The translations under genes and the position numbers were made by a program. Positions 1-11,796 of a stretch of 64,000 bases of DNA are shown here, in pieces (the first letter of the stretch is position 1; each line of letters starts with the position of its first letter). The notes beneath the pieces are model-generated. The model saw nothing but the letters and a program-made list of their open reading frames with translations, ran no database searches and was not told where the DNA came from. Source of the stretch: Ciborinia camelliae (Eukaryota; Ascomycota; Leotiomycetes; Helotiales; Sclerotiniaceae). The DNA is taken from the NCBI GenBank assembly GCA_025890175.1, contig JANPYM010000007.1:2313517-2377516 (forward strand), given 5' to 3'.

Positions 1-1245
1 ATCGGCATTGGTGGTCAACACATCCAAAGAATCATGAAGAAGCACTCGGTCTTCGTCAAATTCTCCAATGTCATGGACCGTGCTGGGCCCAATCGTGAGG
101 ATGAGGATGTCAAGGCCGACAATGTTATCTGCCGAACTCCAGCTCGCAATGCTCATAATTTAGAGCTTGTGAAGTCCGAAATCCTTGATATGGTCGATCG
201 AGTGGATTCAGAATTCACTTCTCAGACTGTTAATGTTGATCGATTATACCATCGACAACTCCTCACTCGTCTTCACCAAATCGAGGAATTAGAAAAGAAA
301 TGGAATTGCAAAGTTATTTTCCCAAGCACGGAGCAAGCCAGTGATGATGTCACAATTTCAGGGCCAGAATGGCAAGTTCCTCATTGTGTTGATGAGTTCC
401 TTGGGATGGTTCCGGACAGTCATGAGCTAGTTTTGGCTCGCACCCCGGAACTCATGAAATTTTTGAGCTCCAAGGCTTTCAAAACAGAAATGGCTCCAAA
501 GCTCAAGTCTCAATATGTGGTCGAGGTCCAAGTTAATGAGGATTCATCCGAACGTACCGAAGACGATGGGCCAACAATCATCCTCCTTTGGACTTTCACC
601 AGGAATAATGCTGGTGGAGTTCGAGATGCAATCGATTTCTTGTTCTCTAATATTGCCTCGGCTGGTATTGAAATTACTACGGTCAAGGGAACGATTCCTC
701 GTCCCAAGTCCGATTCATTCGAGGAATCCTTACCATACTTCGATTCTAAACTCTTGCAGCACGCTCCTGCACCAATGGCAACTGATTCGCCCACCAAAGC
801 TTCATTTGGCGATGACGTTGCGAGGGAGAGAAGCAACATTTTTGATAAACTTCGCAAACCTGGTAGTATGTCATCAATTTCTTCATTCTTGAATGGCCGC
901 AAGAATAGCTCCCAATCTCCTGCCAGTTCTTTTTTCAGGAACGGATCTCGCAATGCGTCAAGGACTTCTTTGGTTTCCATCGAATCTACACGAAGCTTCA
1001 ACGCGGACCGTAATCCATGGAACGACAGTGGTGTCAACTTGCCGGACGATGACACCACACCATGGCCAACCCGCCAATTTGGAAATGGCAGTGGTAGTAG
1101 CCACGATAATAAGCTCACGCATGGGCATCCCGGTGATGCAACACCAAGACATAGCATGAGAGCTTCGACCGACAGTGGTCGCCCCTCAACTTCTAATTCT
1201 ACAAACTCAGGATACCCCGGTCCAATTGGACCACCGCGTTCTTAA
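1..1245 (+). CDS. KH-domain RNA-binding protein, 3' part (5' end outside window)
   Basis: The reading frame is open from the first base, so the gene starts upstream of the window; 414 residues are visible. The first visible residues contain GIGG followed by QHIQRIMKKH, which fits the GxxG loop and following helix of a KH fold, the family's RNA-contact site. A second KH-like segment may follow (VNVDRLYHRQLLTRLHQIEELEK, around residues 80-105, then VTISGPEWQV). The C-terminal ~170 residues are low-complexity, rich in Ser, Asn, Gly and Pro, and probably disordered. The architecture resembles fungal multi-KH proteins of the YLL032C type, but the assignment rests on the partial C-terminal half only. 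No intron is needed in the visible part. The stop is TAA at 1243-1245. Confidence 0.75.
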   Translation: MGIGGQHIQRIMKKHSVFVKFSNVMDRAGPNREDEDVKADNVICRTPARNAHNLELVKSEILDMVDRVDSEFTSQTVNVDRLYHRQLLTRLHQIEELEKKWNCKVIFPSTEQASDDVTISGPEWQVPHCVDEFLGMVPDSHELVLARTPELMKFLSSKAFKTEMAPKLKSQYVVEVQVNEDSSERTEDDGPTIILLWTFTRNNAGGVRDAIDFLFSNIASAGIEITTVKGTIPRPKSDSFEESLPYFDSKLLQHAPAPMATDSPTKASFGDDVARERSNIFDKLRKPGSMSSISSFLNGRKNSSQSPASSFFRNGSRNASRTSLVSIESTRSFNADRNPWNDSGVNLPDDDTTPWPTRQFGNGSGSSHDNKLTHGHPGDATPRHSMRASTDSGRPSTSNSTNSGYPGPIGPPRS

Positions 1246-2354
1246 GATATCCACAAAACTATTCTCTTATTTCCTAGATTGTCTTTAAGTACGTCGATTA
1301 CGACTTACACAATGGCTGGATATATACCCTGGCGCGCAATACCCCAAATACCAATTTTTTTATGCTGCTTTGATTGTTTTTCCTCTCTCTTTATTTGAAT
1401 TTGAAGTTTCTTCGGTTTCCGGGCTGTTTTGTTATTTGATTTGTTTGCGTTTATATCGTGCTCCAACTTTTTTTCGAGGTCGAAAAGAAAAAGCATGCGG
1501 GCGCTTTCAGAGACGAACCGAAGACAAAACATTTAGAAGATCCTTCTTGCGTGCTTGACTGTTCATGGGGATATTAAGAGGAAATACCTATTTGCTTTTA
1601 GGGGCGTGGGATTGATTTTTTACTTTTCGTTTTGGTTGCTACAATATCCTCGACTTTGGTTGCTTTTCGCGCGCGTTTATTTGGTAGGGTTAACAGACAG
1701 GCAAATGGTTACATGGGATTGTGATTGGGGGTTCGAGATTTGGAAGGTGGGTTGTGATGAGAGGATGATGGATGAGGGATGACGGATGATTTTCACTCTT
1801 TTTTCAGTTGGGATGGAGGTATGGGAAGGGGAAGGGTGGTGGTTTAGTGAACCGGAAAGGGGTTTGGTGGTTAGCAATTCTCTGATGGCGATTCTGCAAC
1901 ATCAGACAGTGTTGGGTTCCGATTTGGGAACTCTGGTATGGATGGATGGGTTGGGCATCAGGATCATTCACTAAATGGATTATTTTGTGAGTGTATGTTA
2001 TGATACCCAAGCAAGATATTGTTGTTGAGAATATAAAAAAGTTTCTTTGAAATCTTTCGTTTGATTGTGATGTGATCTGATTTGATTGGACTTTGGTGTC
2101 GTGAATTGGTGAGTAAGGTGGAGTTGAGGTTGGGGGTGGGGATGCGGATGGAGATGGAGATGGAGATGGAGATGACGGGTGGGGGTGGGGTGAGGGGCGA
2201 GGAGTGAGGGGTGAGGTAAAGAATGGGGAAGTGGGACATGAGATGCGGAAGTGGGGAGATTGATGATACTGGAATTACATGATAAGGGGAGAGAGAAGAA
2301 AGGAGAAGAAATAATGGATGGGCGTTTCGTGGAGGATTGTTGGTTGTGGTGTTG

Positions 2355-2463
2355 GATGGGGATGGGTGATGAGGATGGGTGATGAGGATGGGGATAGGGA
2401 TGGGGATGGGGATGGGTGATGAGGATGGGGATGGGGATGGGTGATGAGGATGGGTGATGAGGT
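2355..2463 (+). repeat. G-rich minisatellite (GGGGATG / GGGTGATGAGGAT units)
   Basis: About 110 bp of interleaved GGGGAT and GGGTGATGAGGAT words. The plus strand carries many runs of three or four G separated by 2-6 bases, which fits the G-quadruplex consensus. A related purine-rich stretch of GGAGAT repeats lies at 2139-2205. Confidence 0.85.
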
Positions 2464-2785
2464 GGTATGTAGGAGGGGTAGGTAGGTACTATGTACCTAG
2501 ATGCCTGGGGTAGTTATGCAGATGTGCAGAGGGAAACTTCTTTTAGTTATTAGTTATTAGTTAAATGATAACCCACCCCACGCAATGACTCTTTCGAATC
2601 CAGAGAATGGCTCGATATCTCGGGCCCCTATCCTCTTTCTTCACGAATTCATATCCTGTGATGGGGCTGATTGTATGTATAATTCTTCATTGTATTGTAT
2701 TGTATTGTCTGGAATTAGATCAAATTCTCGATGTTGATTTCTTGATTTCTTGAATCTTGGAAGATCGTATCGTATAGTATAATCT

Positions 2786-2800
2786 GGGGGGGGGGGGGGG
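2786..2800 (+). repeat. Homopolymer run of 15 G
   Basis: Fifteen consecutive G, flanked on both sides by AGTATA-type words. A second 15-G run is at 7563-7577. Such runs are unstable and hard to sequence, so the exact length is uncertain. Confidence 0.8.
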
Positions 2801-4233
2801 TAGTATAGTATACTCTCGAGGGAGGGAGACACTTGTTCGAATATCTTTATACACATTCAAGAATCAAATTGGCACGCAGTCGAGGGGGTACATCATACTG
2901 TATATTCGATACATACCTTTTTCAATATTTCTTCCTACCTATATTACCTTTAGGCTTTAGATAATAGAAGACCGAGCTGATCAATGGTTCCTCTAGAGTC
3001 GAGACTGTGATGTTATCACTGGCCTCTATGCCGAAAACTGTCTCGAGGACTTCCGGATCTGGTTTTAAAATTTGTGGGGTCTGTATTAACCTTCTGAGAC
3101 GCCTCTTTTCTCTTCTCGTTGTTTGAGTTAGGTGCTGTAGTTTCGTCGACGAAGTCTTGTGCTTGATTAAGATATCTTGGTTATTTTCTTACTTGAGAAA
3201 TCTGTCTGGGCAGATGTGTTTTTTTGACCTGCTTTTTTCAAGGCTCGATGAAGTCAAATTCTAATTAGAGGGCTTGAAGTCGAGTTTCTGCTGGGGGTCT
3301 TTTATTATTCTTTTGTTTCTGTGCCTATTGTTGGGCTGCAGTAGTCCGGAATACTGGGAATGCTGATTTGCAGTATGATTGTAAGATGTTTCTTTTAAGC
3401 AGCAGCTAATAGCTTATAAGAGAGCTTAGATCAGGGGTGGAGGGTGAGGGTGAGAGGTAGGTAATGAGGTGTATAGATTAATAAGTGTGACTATAGGGAA
3501 ACTTTGATTACGAAAGAGTGGCGATAAAGCAGATGAGGTTGGTAAACTATTTGAAGAGGTAGTGTCATACTGGTACTCCTTTCTACCTGACTGGTAAGAT
3601 TGCAATTGTCTCGATGAACGAAGGATAGGCAGTAAGTAGGTACTTATTGTACGAGTGTAAGTATAGTGAAATGTGTAGGTAGAAGATGAGTAAAGTATAA
3701 CTTCTGCGCCACAAATAATTCTTCCCTCTAGGTAGCAGATCAGAAAGAGAAGAGCTGCAAGATAGATAGCCATCATTTCCCAATATCTTACCATTTTCAA
3801 ACAATCCAGGAGTTTGGGTGGTTACTTTTCATAATAGGTAGAACGAACACATTGACGCCTTGTCCAAAGACTTTTTTGAGTCATCGACAATACACATTTT
3901 CTCGGAAAGTGTAGAACCTAGAGCTAGAACTGCTACCGAGAGAAAATTGGATATAGTATTGGTAGGTAGTCCAGAGATTGTAACGGAAATAAACGACAAG
4001 GCAGCGTATCAGGCTATGGTTGCAGAACACCCTTTGATGATACCTACTTGCTAGACTTAGAAGGTAAGGCAGGAGACCGAGTCTGGGTCTCAGTACTCGC
4101 ATCTCAGTCGGTAGCGGCATGCTTGACTTGAAGTTATTGACGAGGCATAGCTAGCCTTACTGCTTGAACCAGATATTGGGGCTATAGTAACCTTGACTTT
4201 GAGGATGAATACTAGAGTTACCTAGTCGAGTCA

Positions 4234-4262
4234 CCACTCACACTCACACTCACACTCACACT
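4234..4262 (+). repeat. CACACT hexanucleotide microsatellite
   Basis: About five tandem copies of CACACT/CACTCA in the RCC1 upstream region. No other function is visible. Confidence 0.85.
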
Positions 4263-4845
4263 ATTGCAAGTAGTGTGACAAGCTCTCCGCTGGGGAAAAG
4301 GCTAGCCAATACCGTCCATCGTCTCAATGTTCCTCATGCAATTGAACATTTGACCCTATTGAAATTCTACCTAGAATGTGAAGTCTGCTGACTCATCATG
4401 ACGATTAACCAAAACCGAGGATCGATCCTTGGTCCCGGGCGGTGAGCTTTAGATTACCTATTGCGGCTAGTTCTAGTTCTGCCCACCATAGCTTGATAAT
4501 CCCTGAGCTCCATCAAAATTGGGCGATCTTCGTAATAATAAATAATTCCTCTCCACTAGATCGACATCCATTTCCACACAAAACATTATCAAGAATTGTC
4601 AAAACCATACCTGACCAGCTTGAGTGTTTGTGAGGTACATTACAATTGTCCTTTGTTCTTCAAATTCAAACCTCTTTTCAAACCGGTTTCTTTCAGTAAC
4701 TCTTGAGTTCTTGAAAATTCTCGATTCCTTTTTTATTCTGTTTCTGCGACGCGTCTTTCGAAGCAAATAAATTACGCACGTATTCCAATACAAATCACGC
4801 AACTTTACAACAACATAATCCATTTGATAAATACTTGGTCCAAAG

Positions 4846-6733
4846 ATGGCTCCTCGCAAATCGAAAGCTGCAGTGCCAGCAGCACCTGCGAACGTCGGCG
4901 TAAAACGTACTCGAGCACCTTCAAAGCCAACTACCGCACCTGAATCATCCAAGGTAGCCAAAAAGCCAGCTAAGAAAGCAGCTCCAGCTAAGAAAGTTGC
5001 CGCTGCCAAAGTTCCAAAGACTGTTGCTCCCAAAGCTGCTCCCAAAGCTGCTCCTAAAGCTGCCCCCAAAGCTGCCTCCAAAGCTGCTCCTAAAAAGGCT
5101 GCTCCTGCTAAAGCCAAAGTCGCGCCTAAAGCATCAGCAAAACCCAAGCAGATTCCAGAGGAGGAAGTAGAGAGCGATCAAGATGAAGCTGCTCGTAAGT
5201 GTTTTTTCTATTTTAATCAAATAAGAGTTGAGAAACGCGTCTAACAATTTGTTTACAGCATCAAAACCCGTAGTCAGCCGAAAGAGAAGCAGAACCCAGG
5301 AATCAGAGGCATTGCCTGTTGCTAAGAAACTCAAGATTGGCCCTACCATTAACACTCCTCCCGTTGAGCGCCTGGATGTCTATGTTTTTGGAAGTGGCGA
5401 GAATAATGAGCTAGGCCTTGGTGCAACCAAAATCGATGGCAAGCCACCTGTTGGCGTCAAACGTCCTCGCTATAACCCCTTTTTGAAAGGCGTTACTCAA
5501 GTTGCCGTTGGTGGAATGCACTGTGTAGCATTGACCGAAGACCAAAAGATCCTCACTTGGGGAGTCAGTGACGGTGGGTCTTTGGGTAGAGATACAAGCT
5601 CGTACGAGCCTCCCGCTAAAGACATGGACGCGGACTCTGACTCGGAAGATGAAGACGATGTCGTCCTGAACCCGGTTGAAAGTACTCCAACAGCCATTTC
5701 TACCGACTTTTTGGATGGCAGGAAGGTTGTTCAAGTGCTTGCTAGTGATTCAGCTAGTTTTGTTCTTACAGAGGATGGCTATGTGTATGGATGGGGCTCC
5801 TTCACAGTAAGTTAACTCATCAAATTTATGAAGGATATCCACTAATAACAACAGGGAAATGATGGCATCATTGGGTTTACAACTGAGGGCGCAACGAAAG
5901 CCTCTACCGAACGTGATGGTGATCTCAAGAAGACTTTCCAGATCCAGGCTGAACCCATCCTTATTCCTGGTCTAAAGAACATCAAGTCCTTGGCCCGTGG
6001 CAGTAATCATATTCTCGCCCTCGACAGCAAGGGGACCGTTTACACCTGGGGAGCGTGGCAACAAAACCAATTGGGAAGACGTGTTAGTGAACGATCGCGC
6101 TTCGGTGCTCTCACACCGGCGCCTATCTTGAAGAAGTGTAAAGAAATCGCTGCCGGCGCCTATCATGCTTTCGCCATCAACCAAAATGATGAGGTTCTGG
6201 CGTGGGGGTTGAATAATTATGCCCAGACGGGTATCGCCGATAAGGCTGGAGAGAATGATGCTTTAATCACTAATCCAACGCTCGTCAAAAGCCTCAAAGG
6301 TGTCAAAATCAAGCAAGTCAAAGGATGTAACCACCACAGTGTGGCTTGCACAGAGGACGGAGATGTTTTGACATGGGGTCGTTGTGACTACGGACAGACA
6401 GGTCTAGACTTGGCCAGTATCGACCAAGAAAACTTAATCTCCCAACACGGAAAACCCGCAATTCTATTGAAGCCTACGGTTGTCCCTGGTGTTAAAGCAC
6501 ATTTTGTCGCGGGAGCAATTGATAACTGCATCGTTGTGGCTGATGATGGCAAGCCCTATTCCTGGGGTTATGCTGAAAATTATCGCACTGGCTTAGGCTC
6601 TGACGATACAACATGGACTCCTGCAGTCATTGAGAACACTGCAATTAAGGGAAAGAAGATCACATTTGCGGGATGTGGCGGTCAATTTGGTGTTCTTGCG
6701 GGGCCAGAGGTTACAGTGGCCAACGGCATCTAG
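4846..6733 (+). CDS. RCC1-family guanine nucleotide exchange factor for Ran (Pim1/Srm1-like)
   Basis: Exons 4846-5194, 5259-5806 and 5855-6733 join in frame to 591 aa. Both introns are GT-AG with GTAAGT donors; intron 1 has a CTAAC branch word at 5241. The family loads GTP onto nuclear Ran on chromatin and so sets the direction of nuclear transport and spindle assembly. From about residue 153 on, the protein shows repeated RCC1 blades: VYVFGSGENNELGLG, GGMHCVALT, ILTWGVSDGGSLGR, YVYGWGSF, VYTWGAWQQNQLGR, VLAWGLNNYAQTG, VLTWGRCDYGQTG and PYSWGYAENYRTGLG. Residues 1-150 form a basic tail rich in Lys, Ala and Pro with five or more AAPK units, like a histone H1 tail, plus likely nuclear localisation signals (RKRSR, KKLK). 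An acidic loop (DADSDSEDEDD) sits inside the propeller. The ATG at 4846 opens the tail and no better start lies upstream. Slightly longer than yeast Srm1 because of the tail. Confidence 0.93.
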
Positions 6734-6900
6734 GCCAGGCGGGCGTGGGGGGTGTAAAGGGGAGGAGGATGTTATTGGGAGTTACGATTATGATTCATGT
6801 TTGTGTACGAAGCGAGGGAGATACCATTTAAGCACCGTCGGCTTCAGAGGGACAACAGTCCGGATCCTTCTACGCCATAAACAATCCAGCTCGAACTCAG

Positions 6901-7063
6901 CCTTCCAGCATATGTTAGATGTTGACAACGTACCTGCTTTGATTATAAGGACTGACCTTGATGGGTTTCTGGTTTTTACCTAGGACTTTGATCCGGATTC
7001 ATCAAGGTCAGCCTCTTATAGCCAAAGCAGGTACGTTGTCAATATCCAATATATGCTGGAAGG
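6901..7063. repeat. Long imperfect inverted repeat (63/64-bp arms, 36-bp spacer)
   Basis: The left arm is 6901-6963 and the right arm is 7000-7063. Aligned by eye, about 57 of 64 columns match. The differences are six transitions and one single-base indel, with no transversion. It begins 168 bp after the RCC1 stop codon, so it may sit in that gene's 3' transcript. A 14-bp word, GGGCGTGGGGGGTG, occurs directly repeated at 6741-6754 and 7082-7095, bracketing the hairpin. Confidence 0.85.
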
Positions 7064-7562
7064 GTGAAAATAGGGAGGATTGGGCGTGGGGGGTGATGGC
7101 TGTTGGTCGCCTATTTAATAGGGATTTGGGCGGAGTTTTTCTTTTTTTTTTCCTATTTCTCCAGGAAAGGATGGCATACCACAGACGCATTGGGTGGGCG
7201 TTCTGGTAGAGAGATTTTTGGTCTAGAGACCACGTTCGTTGTATGATTAGAATAGTGCATTGTGGATAACAAAAAAGGATTACATTATAAACTTTGTTCT
7301 CCTTTGCAAGTGACCTGATCACTGTGAGATTCGTCTCAAATATAAACAGCTTCATCTCCTCATCCAAATCCCCAGTCTCAAACTTAGAAGAGGCAAAGGG
7401 TGGTAATATAAACCGAGCTGGGAAATGGAACATTTGATAACAAAGAAAATAGTACCTTTATCTTCATCAAATTGTAGATATCTTTACTCCCGGTGAGGAC
7501 AATTTTGTGAGAATGAAGGGGGGAAATAAGGGACTGACTTTGAAATTTTCGTCGTGGATTTT

Positions 7563-7577
7563 GGGGGGGGGGGGGGG
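7563..7577 (+). repeat. Homopolymer run of 15 G
   Basis: Second poly-G run of the window, in a G-rich neighbourhood downstream of RCC1. The length should be treated as approximate. Confidence 0.75.
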
Positions 7578-7806
7578 AATAAGGGACCTGCAGGTTTTTG
7601 GAAGCGTTTGCGTTTTTGTTGTATGTGAGGAAGATGAAGGGTGGATTTGGTGAATCTTGTTGAAGATGAAGGGGTGGAGGGGAGTGGATTGTTGGTTTAT
7701 CTTTTGGGGGGGAGAGGATCAATAGTAATAGGGATAGTGATCCTCGGTTGTCGATGCTCATTTGACTGTTTAAGGTTAAAGGGTATTGAACTGATTATTA
7801 TTGTGT

Positions 7807-7855
7807 ATCGAGCTAAGTTCTATGGAATCGGAGATTCCATAGAACTTAGCTCGAT
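7807..7855. repeat. Perfect inverted repeat, 23-bp arms, 3-bp loop
   Basis: The arm 7807-7829 (ATCGAGCTAAGTTC then TATGGAATC) is followed by the loop GGA and by its exact reverse complement at 7833-7855. An uninterrupted 23-bp stem with a triplet loop can extrude as a cruciform or fold in RNA. No T tract follows immediately, so it is not a simple terminator. Confidence 0.95.
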
Positions 7856-10800
7856 GACTACGCTGGTGTATGTAGAACTATTTTATATCAACAAAGGGGA
7901 GACACCACTGCACAGAATGTATGCAGACTTGATAATCTGGTGTATATGAATTAGTTTGTTCTCTAATAGAAATACATAAAATCATACTCTAACTAGATAT
8001 CAAGAGCTAGGTTCTCACGCAATGAGATCGACAGCAAAGATCTTAAGAGAAAACGTGACATCACTATCATTTCATTTTCTTACTGTCGACGTTTTTGGAT
8101 TTGAAATAAATCATGATTTCCCCTAAGTCTCACCGACAGCTCAAGGTTAGAATCGACGGTCATTGCAGATCCCATGAAGGAAAAGCTGAGATATCTTGTG
8201 ATTTGTACGCCTGAACAATCTCTAGTTGATATGTTGAACTTTATACAGGTAACTTCACCTCAGCAATAGGTATAAAAGTTGAAATTATTCACTCCAAAAG
8301 AATGATTTATTATATTTTAGTAAAAAAGAAACAATAACATCATGTTTCAATCTGAATACCTTATTATGGCACTCAGCTTCTAGTCCAAAACAAGAAACGC
8401 ATAAACATATATATAACCAGTCACGCGCAGCGAATAGAGCGTTTATATAGTATTCCTATAGCAGTCAGTTTGAATCAAGCCATTCATTCATTGTTCATTA
8501 TACTAGAGTGAGTTGCGATTGGAGTAGAATAGAAACTTTAAGTGCTTTTTCTTTCGTGTAGTCGTGAAACTAGCAGATTTCTAAAGTTTCATATCTTCTG
8601 AACTAACCACGCCATCCATATGCAAAGCTGATGCGGGATAGTTGTGATTACGCTCATGTAAAGGAGCCTGTCTTCTAGAAGGGACTTTGCATATGGGAAT
8701 TGCGGAATCCCTCCTTTTCGTACAAATTTTGCTTTACCTTTGATGGCATGAATGGGCTCTTTTCTAGCAATGACAATGACAACTTGGAATTCATAAGACA
8801 ACGAAAAACACTGCGATTTCAGCTGTCAATGACCCGGTCGAAACATGGTGACCCTATCCTCAGTATAACTTACCCTCTGGCAATGGATAGGCTTCTAACC
8901 ACCACCTCATCAACCTGTGATAATTTTGCCAATTATCAGACTTGCCTAACTTCTAATTCAACATATCCAAACCTACATATCTTTAATGCGAGGACATTAC
9001 ATTGTAAAATAAGGATTGAGTCTATTCACTAAACAGTAAAAGAAGGCCAAACATGCCATCTGTATTTTAGCGGAGGGGGGTTTGGAAATAATATATAGGG
9101 TTTTCAATACCATCACCTTTTTATCCAAACCTTTGGGCATAGTATAGTATCACGCTGATACAAACATTTGCAGCTAACTAGCTACACTTCTCAGTATATG
9201 TAAGATCTTACATTTTCTAGATTGAAAGCGGACATGGGGGATTTGATATACCTCCCTACTAGTTATTAATATATGAAAGAGGCGATGATACTCCCGGCTT
9301 ATATATAGTGAATTACCTCCAGTCTCTAAAGAAATTCATCCCAGGGTTATTTAAAAGCCGAGAGTTCTTCCATGATGGAGAACAAGCACCATTAAATTAA
9401 GTTGAGATACCAGCTCCGAGTCATATGAGAAACCTGACCGTAACCAGCCAGGAGCGCTACAATTTATAATTTCGATACCTTCATTTTGTGCAGGAATTCT
9501 ACCCCATTGAAACGTGCATCTTGCTCTCATCCCATTCGAAATTTCCTTTGGATTACCGCTATCGTTCCAACTCCTGCCCGATTATCGCTGTCTCTCAATC
9601 TATTCTGATAGTCAGTGAGGTTATTCTTGAATTCCATCAAGTTCGGACTCCGGTCAACTTGATCATCGAATATAACATTACAGCCGTCTATCCTTAACAA
9701 CAGTCACGCACCTGCTATTATTATTTGCACCAAAAAGTCCAGTATCCTATTTATTTTCAGAATCCCCGATATCTCGAACTTATCTTAGATATATCTTCAG
9801 TACCTAGGTATGGCGTGTTTGATTTACTCACCAAATTGAAAGGGGAAGAGGGGAAAGGAGGGGAAAGGGTGAATCTTACTTACAGAACAGAATTACAGCA
9901 GCTAGCTCTACTCGAGAGATTCCCGCGAGTGGTTCTTTCATTAAATTGAAATCCATACATATAATAAATTGCAAAAAATGTCCCCTCTCACTCCCAGTAT
10001 CAAGTTTACGGCAGACCCAGGTGAATAATGACCTCGGACTCTCCGCAAGTTTATATAAAGCTTAACCCGACGCCATCGCAAAGAAGAGCAAGTGCAGAAA
10101 ACCCAAGAAGGAACAAGATTTCAATGCTCTCATAGCGGCAGACACGCTGAGAAACGTCTCCAGGAGAATAATTGCTACATACAGGAGGCTGGGGCATCAT
10201 CTAAAACTCGGGAGCGTCAGCCAAATGCGTGGATATTCAAAGTTTTACTTTTCATTGTCGTATTAGGTATTAGATGGAAATCGGATGAGAGACGATGACG
10301 ATTGGGACATGATACTCATGGTGGTATTTCGATATTATCATTTCTTTGGGTTTTGCCTATTGATGATAGCTTGATGTTGCTTGGAGGTGGTGGAAAGCTA
10401 GGTAAGACAGAAAAAATCGTTGATGGAGATGTTGGTTCATACTTTTATCTATGTGAAGGAATAAGGTTTTGTTATATTATATTGTTGTCTCTGAGGTTTT
10501 GGCCCTCCCATCCAGATGGAACGCTCTATAGAATCTTTATGATTTTTAACTTATTGTTCAATTACAGATACTGTGTATAAATGAAGATATCATATATGGA
10601 GAATTGAGTAGAATTATGAAAGACTTAATCTACCACACACATCCCATCGTTCTCCATACACTGTATCTCTCCTGTCTTTAGCCTCATCGTCTCCCCGATC
10701 GCCTCTTCCACGCAATCCATCCCTTTCCGCAACAAGCTAATCATTAGATAAACACCTCTTATCTTCCCCGTTCGGAGATAAAAATATCTAAAATTATTGA

Positions 10801-11796
10801 CTAGACCTAGACAGATATCGGAAACGAAGGCTGAAAGGCAGGGAGAAGAAAATAGGCCCCTGGAGCGGGGTATACATGATGTATACGAGTGAAAATTGAT
10901 AAAGTATCCGTAGCCTTAGGCTGCATTGGGTAAGGAGGTCTTGGGAACTGGTACCGAGAGTGGATACAGGGAGATATTAGCAGCAGCGTATTTTGATAAG
11001 TCGAAAGAGATGTAAAGAGGCAAGGAGGGCAAGAAAGTGTGGCGGGAAGGGAGAAGAAGTGCATGATAATTTTGGGTTCAAAATGGATGATGACGTAAGA
11101 AGAGGCTAGGATTTTCAAAGTCGAGAAAGTAAATGAAAGCTCGTATATTCTGACACTATGTACACGCACGTCTAGCCGTAAGATTATCGTTATGCGAAGT
11201 CCGCAATGATTGTTCAAGAAGAACAATATGGCCAAACCGACTTAATTATAGATCCATAAGCTGGGATCCAAACAAACATGTCAAGTTTAAACGTTCCTTC
11301 GGGAAGAGCGTACGAGAAGGTATATTCCCGCGCACCTATAGTGACACAAGGAATATCAAGCTCTCATAGGAAGAATCTTTTTCTTGGTGCTGAATCTGAT
11401 TCAGCCTTAAATATGGCTGATTGCTAGCCCCGCAATTTGAGCTTACTTCGCCACGGTTTTATCAGGATTCAATTGCATGTTGCGTGCATGAAAGTGACAG
11501 AGGACAAGCGAAAGCGAAAGGATCCAGAGTTCACTTGAACACAATGAGGATCGGTCCCGCACTCTCGGGATTGTTGATATTATTCCTGACTTCTAGAAAT
11601 AACCTTAAGAATATTCTCCGATAATGAGAATTTGAGTTTGACATGAGGTTGATGGTGGAAAGCGAGATCAATTAAGCGCCGTTTGCTGTTGTACCAACTT
11701 TAATAGGGTTCTCTGTACGCGATTTTCGGTGGAATGGTAAAATCGAGCTATGATCATCTAGATATTCAACTGTGGCTCTATTCAATCATCGAATCT

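Larger units (their letters stand above)
1246..4845. other. 3.6 kb intergenic region with simple repeats, no gene recognised
   Basis: This separates the KH gene from the RCC1 gene, both on the plus strand. Short open frames on both strands have low-complexity or unrecognisable translations and no splice-joined continuation that I could find. It contains a purine-rich GGAGAT stretch (2139-2205), a GGGGATG minisatellite, a 15-base G run and a CACACT array, listed separately. About 100 bases before the RCC1 start the plus strand is pyrimidine-rich, a usual feature of fungal core promoters. Confidence 0.6.
6734..11796. other. 5.1 kb intergenic region with hairpins, no gene recognised
   Basis: This lies between the tail-to-tail RCC1 (+) and HNT2 (-) genes. 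The first kilobase holds two inverted repeats (6901-7063 and 7807-7855) and a 15-G run at 7563-7577. Farther on, the sequence is AT-rich. A 12-bp inverted repeat pair (CCATATGCAAAG) lies at 8616-8627 and 8685-8696. Open frames such as 8700-9032 (+) and 10807-11235 (-) give translations that I do not recognise and that lack coding-like composition. Confidence 0.55.

Noticed and set aside
4599..5147. Minus-strand open frame of 182 codons, Ala/Gly/Leu-rich
   Set aside because: It is the reverse reading of the RCC1 Lys/Ala/Pro tail; low-complexity composition on the opposite strand of a real exon.
10807..11235. Minus-strand open frame of 142 codons
   Set aside because: Translation is unrecognised and biased to Ile, Leu, Ser, His and Pro as expected for AT-rich non-coding DNA; no flanking exon could be joined.
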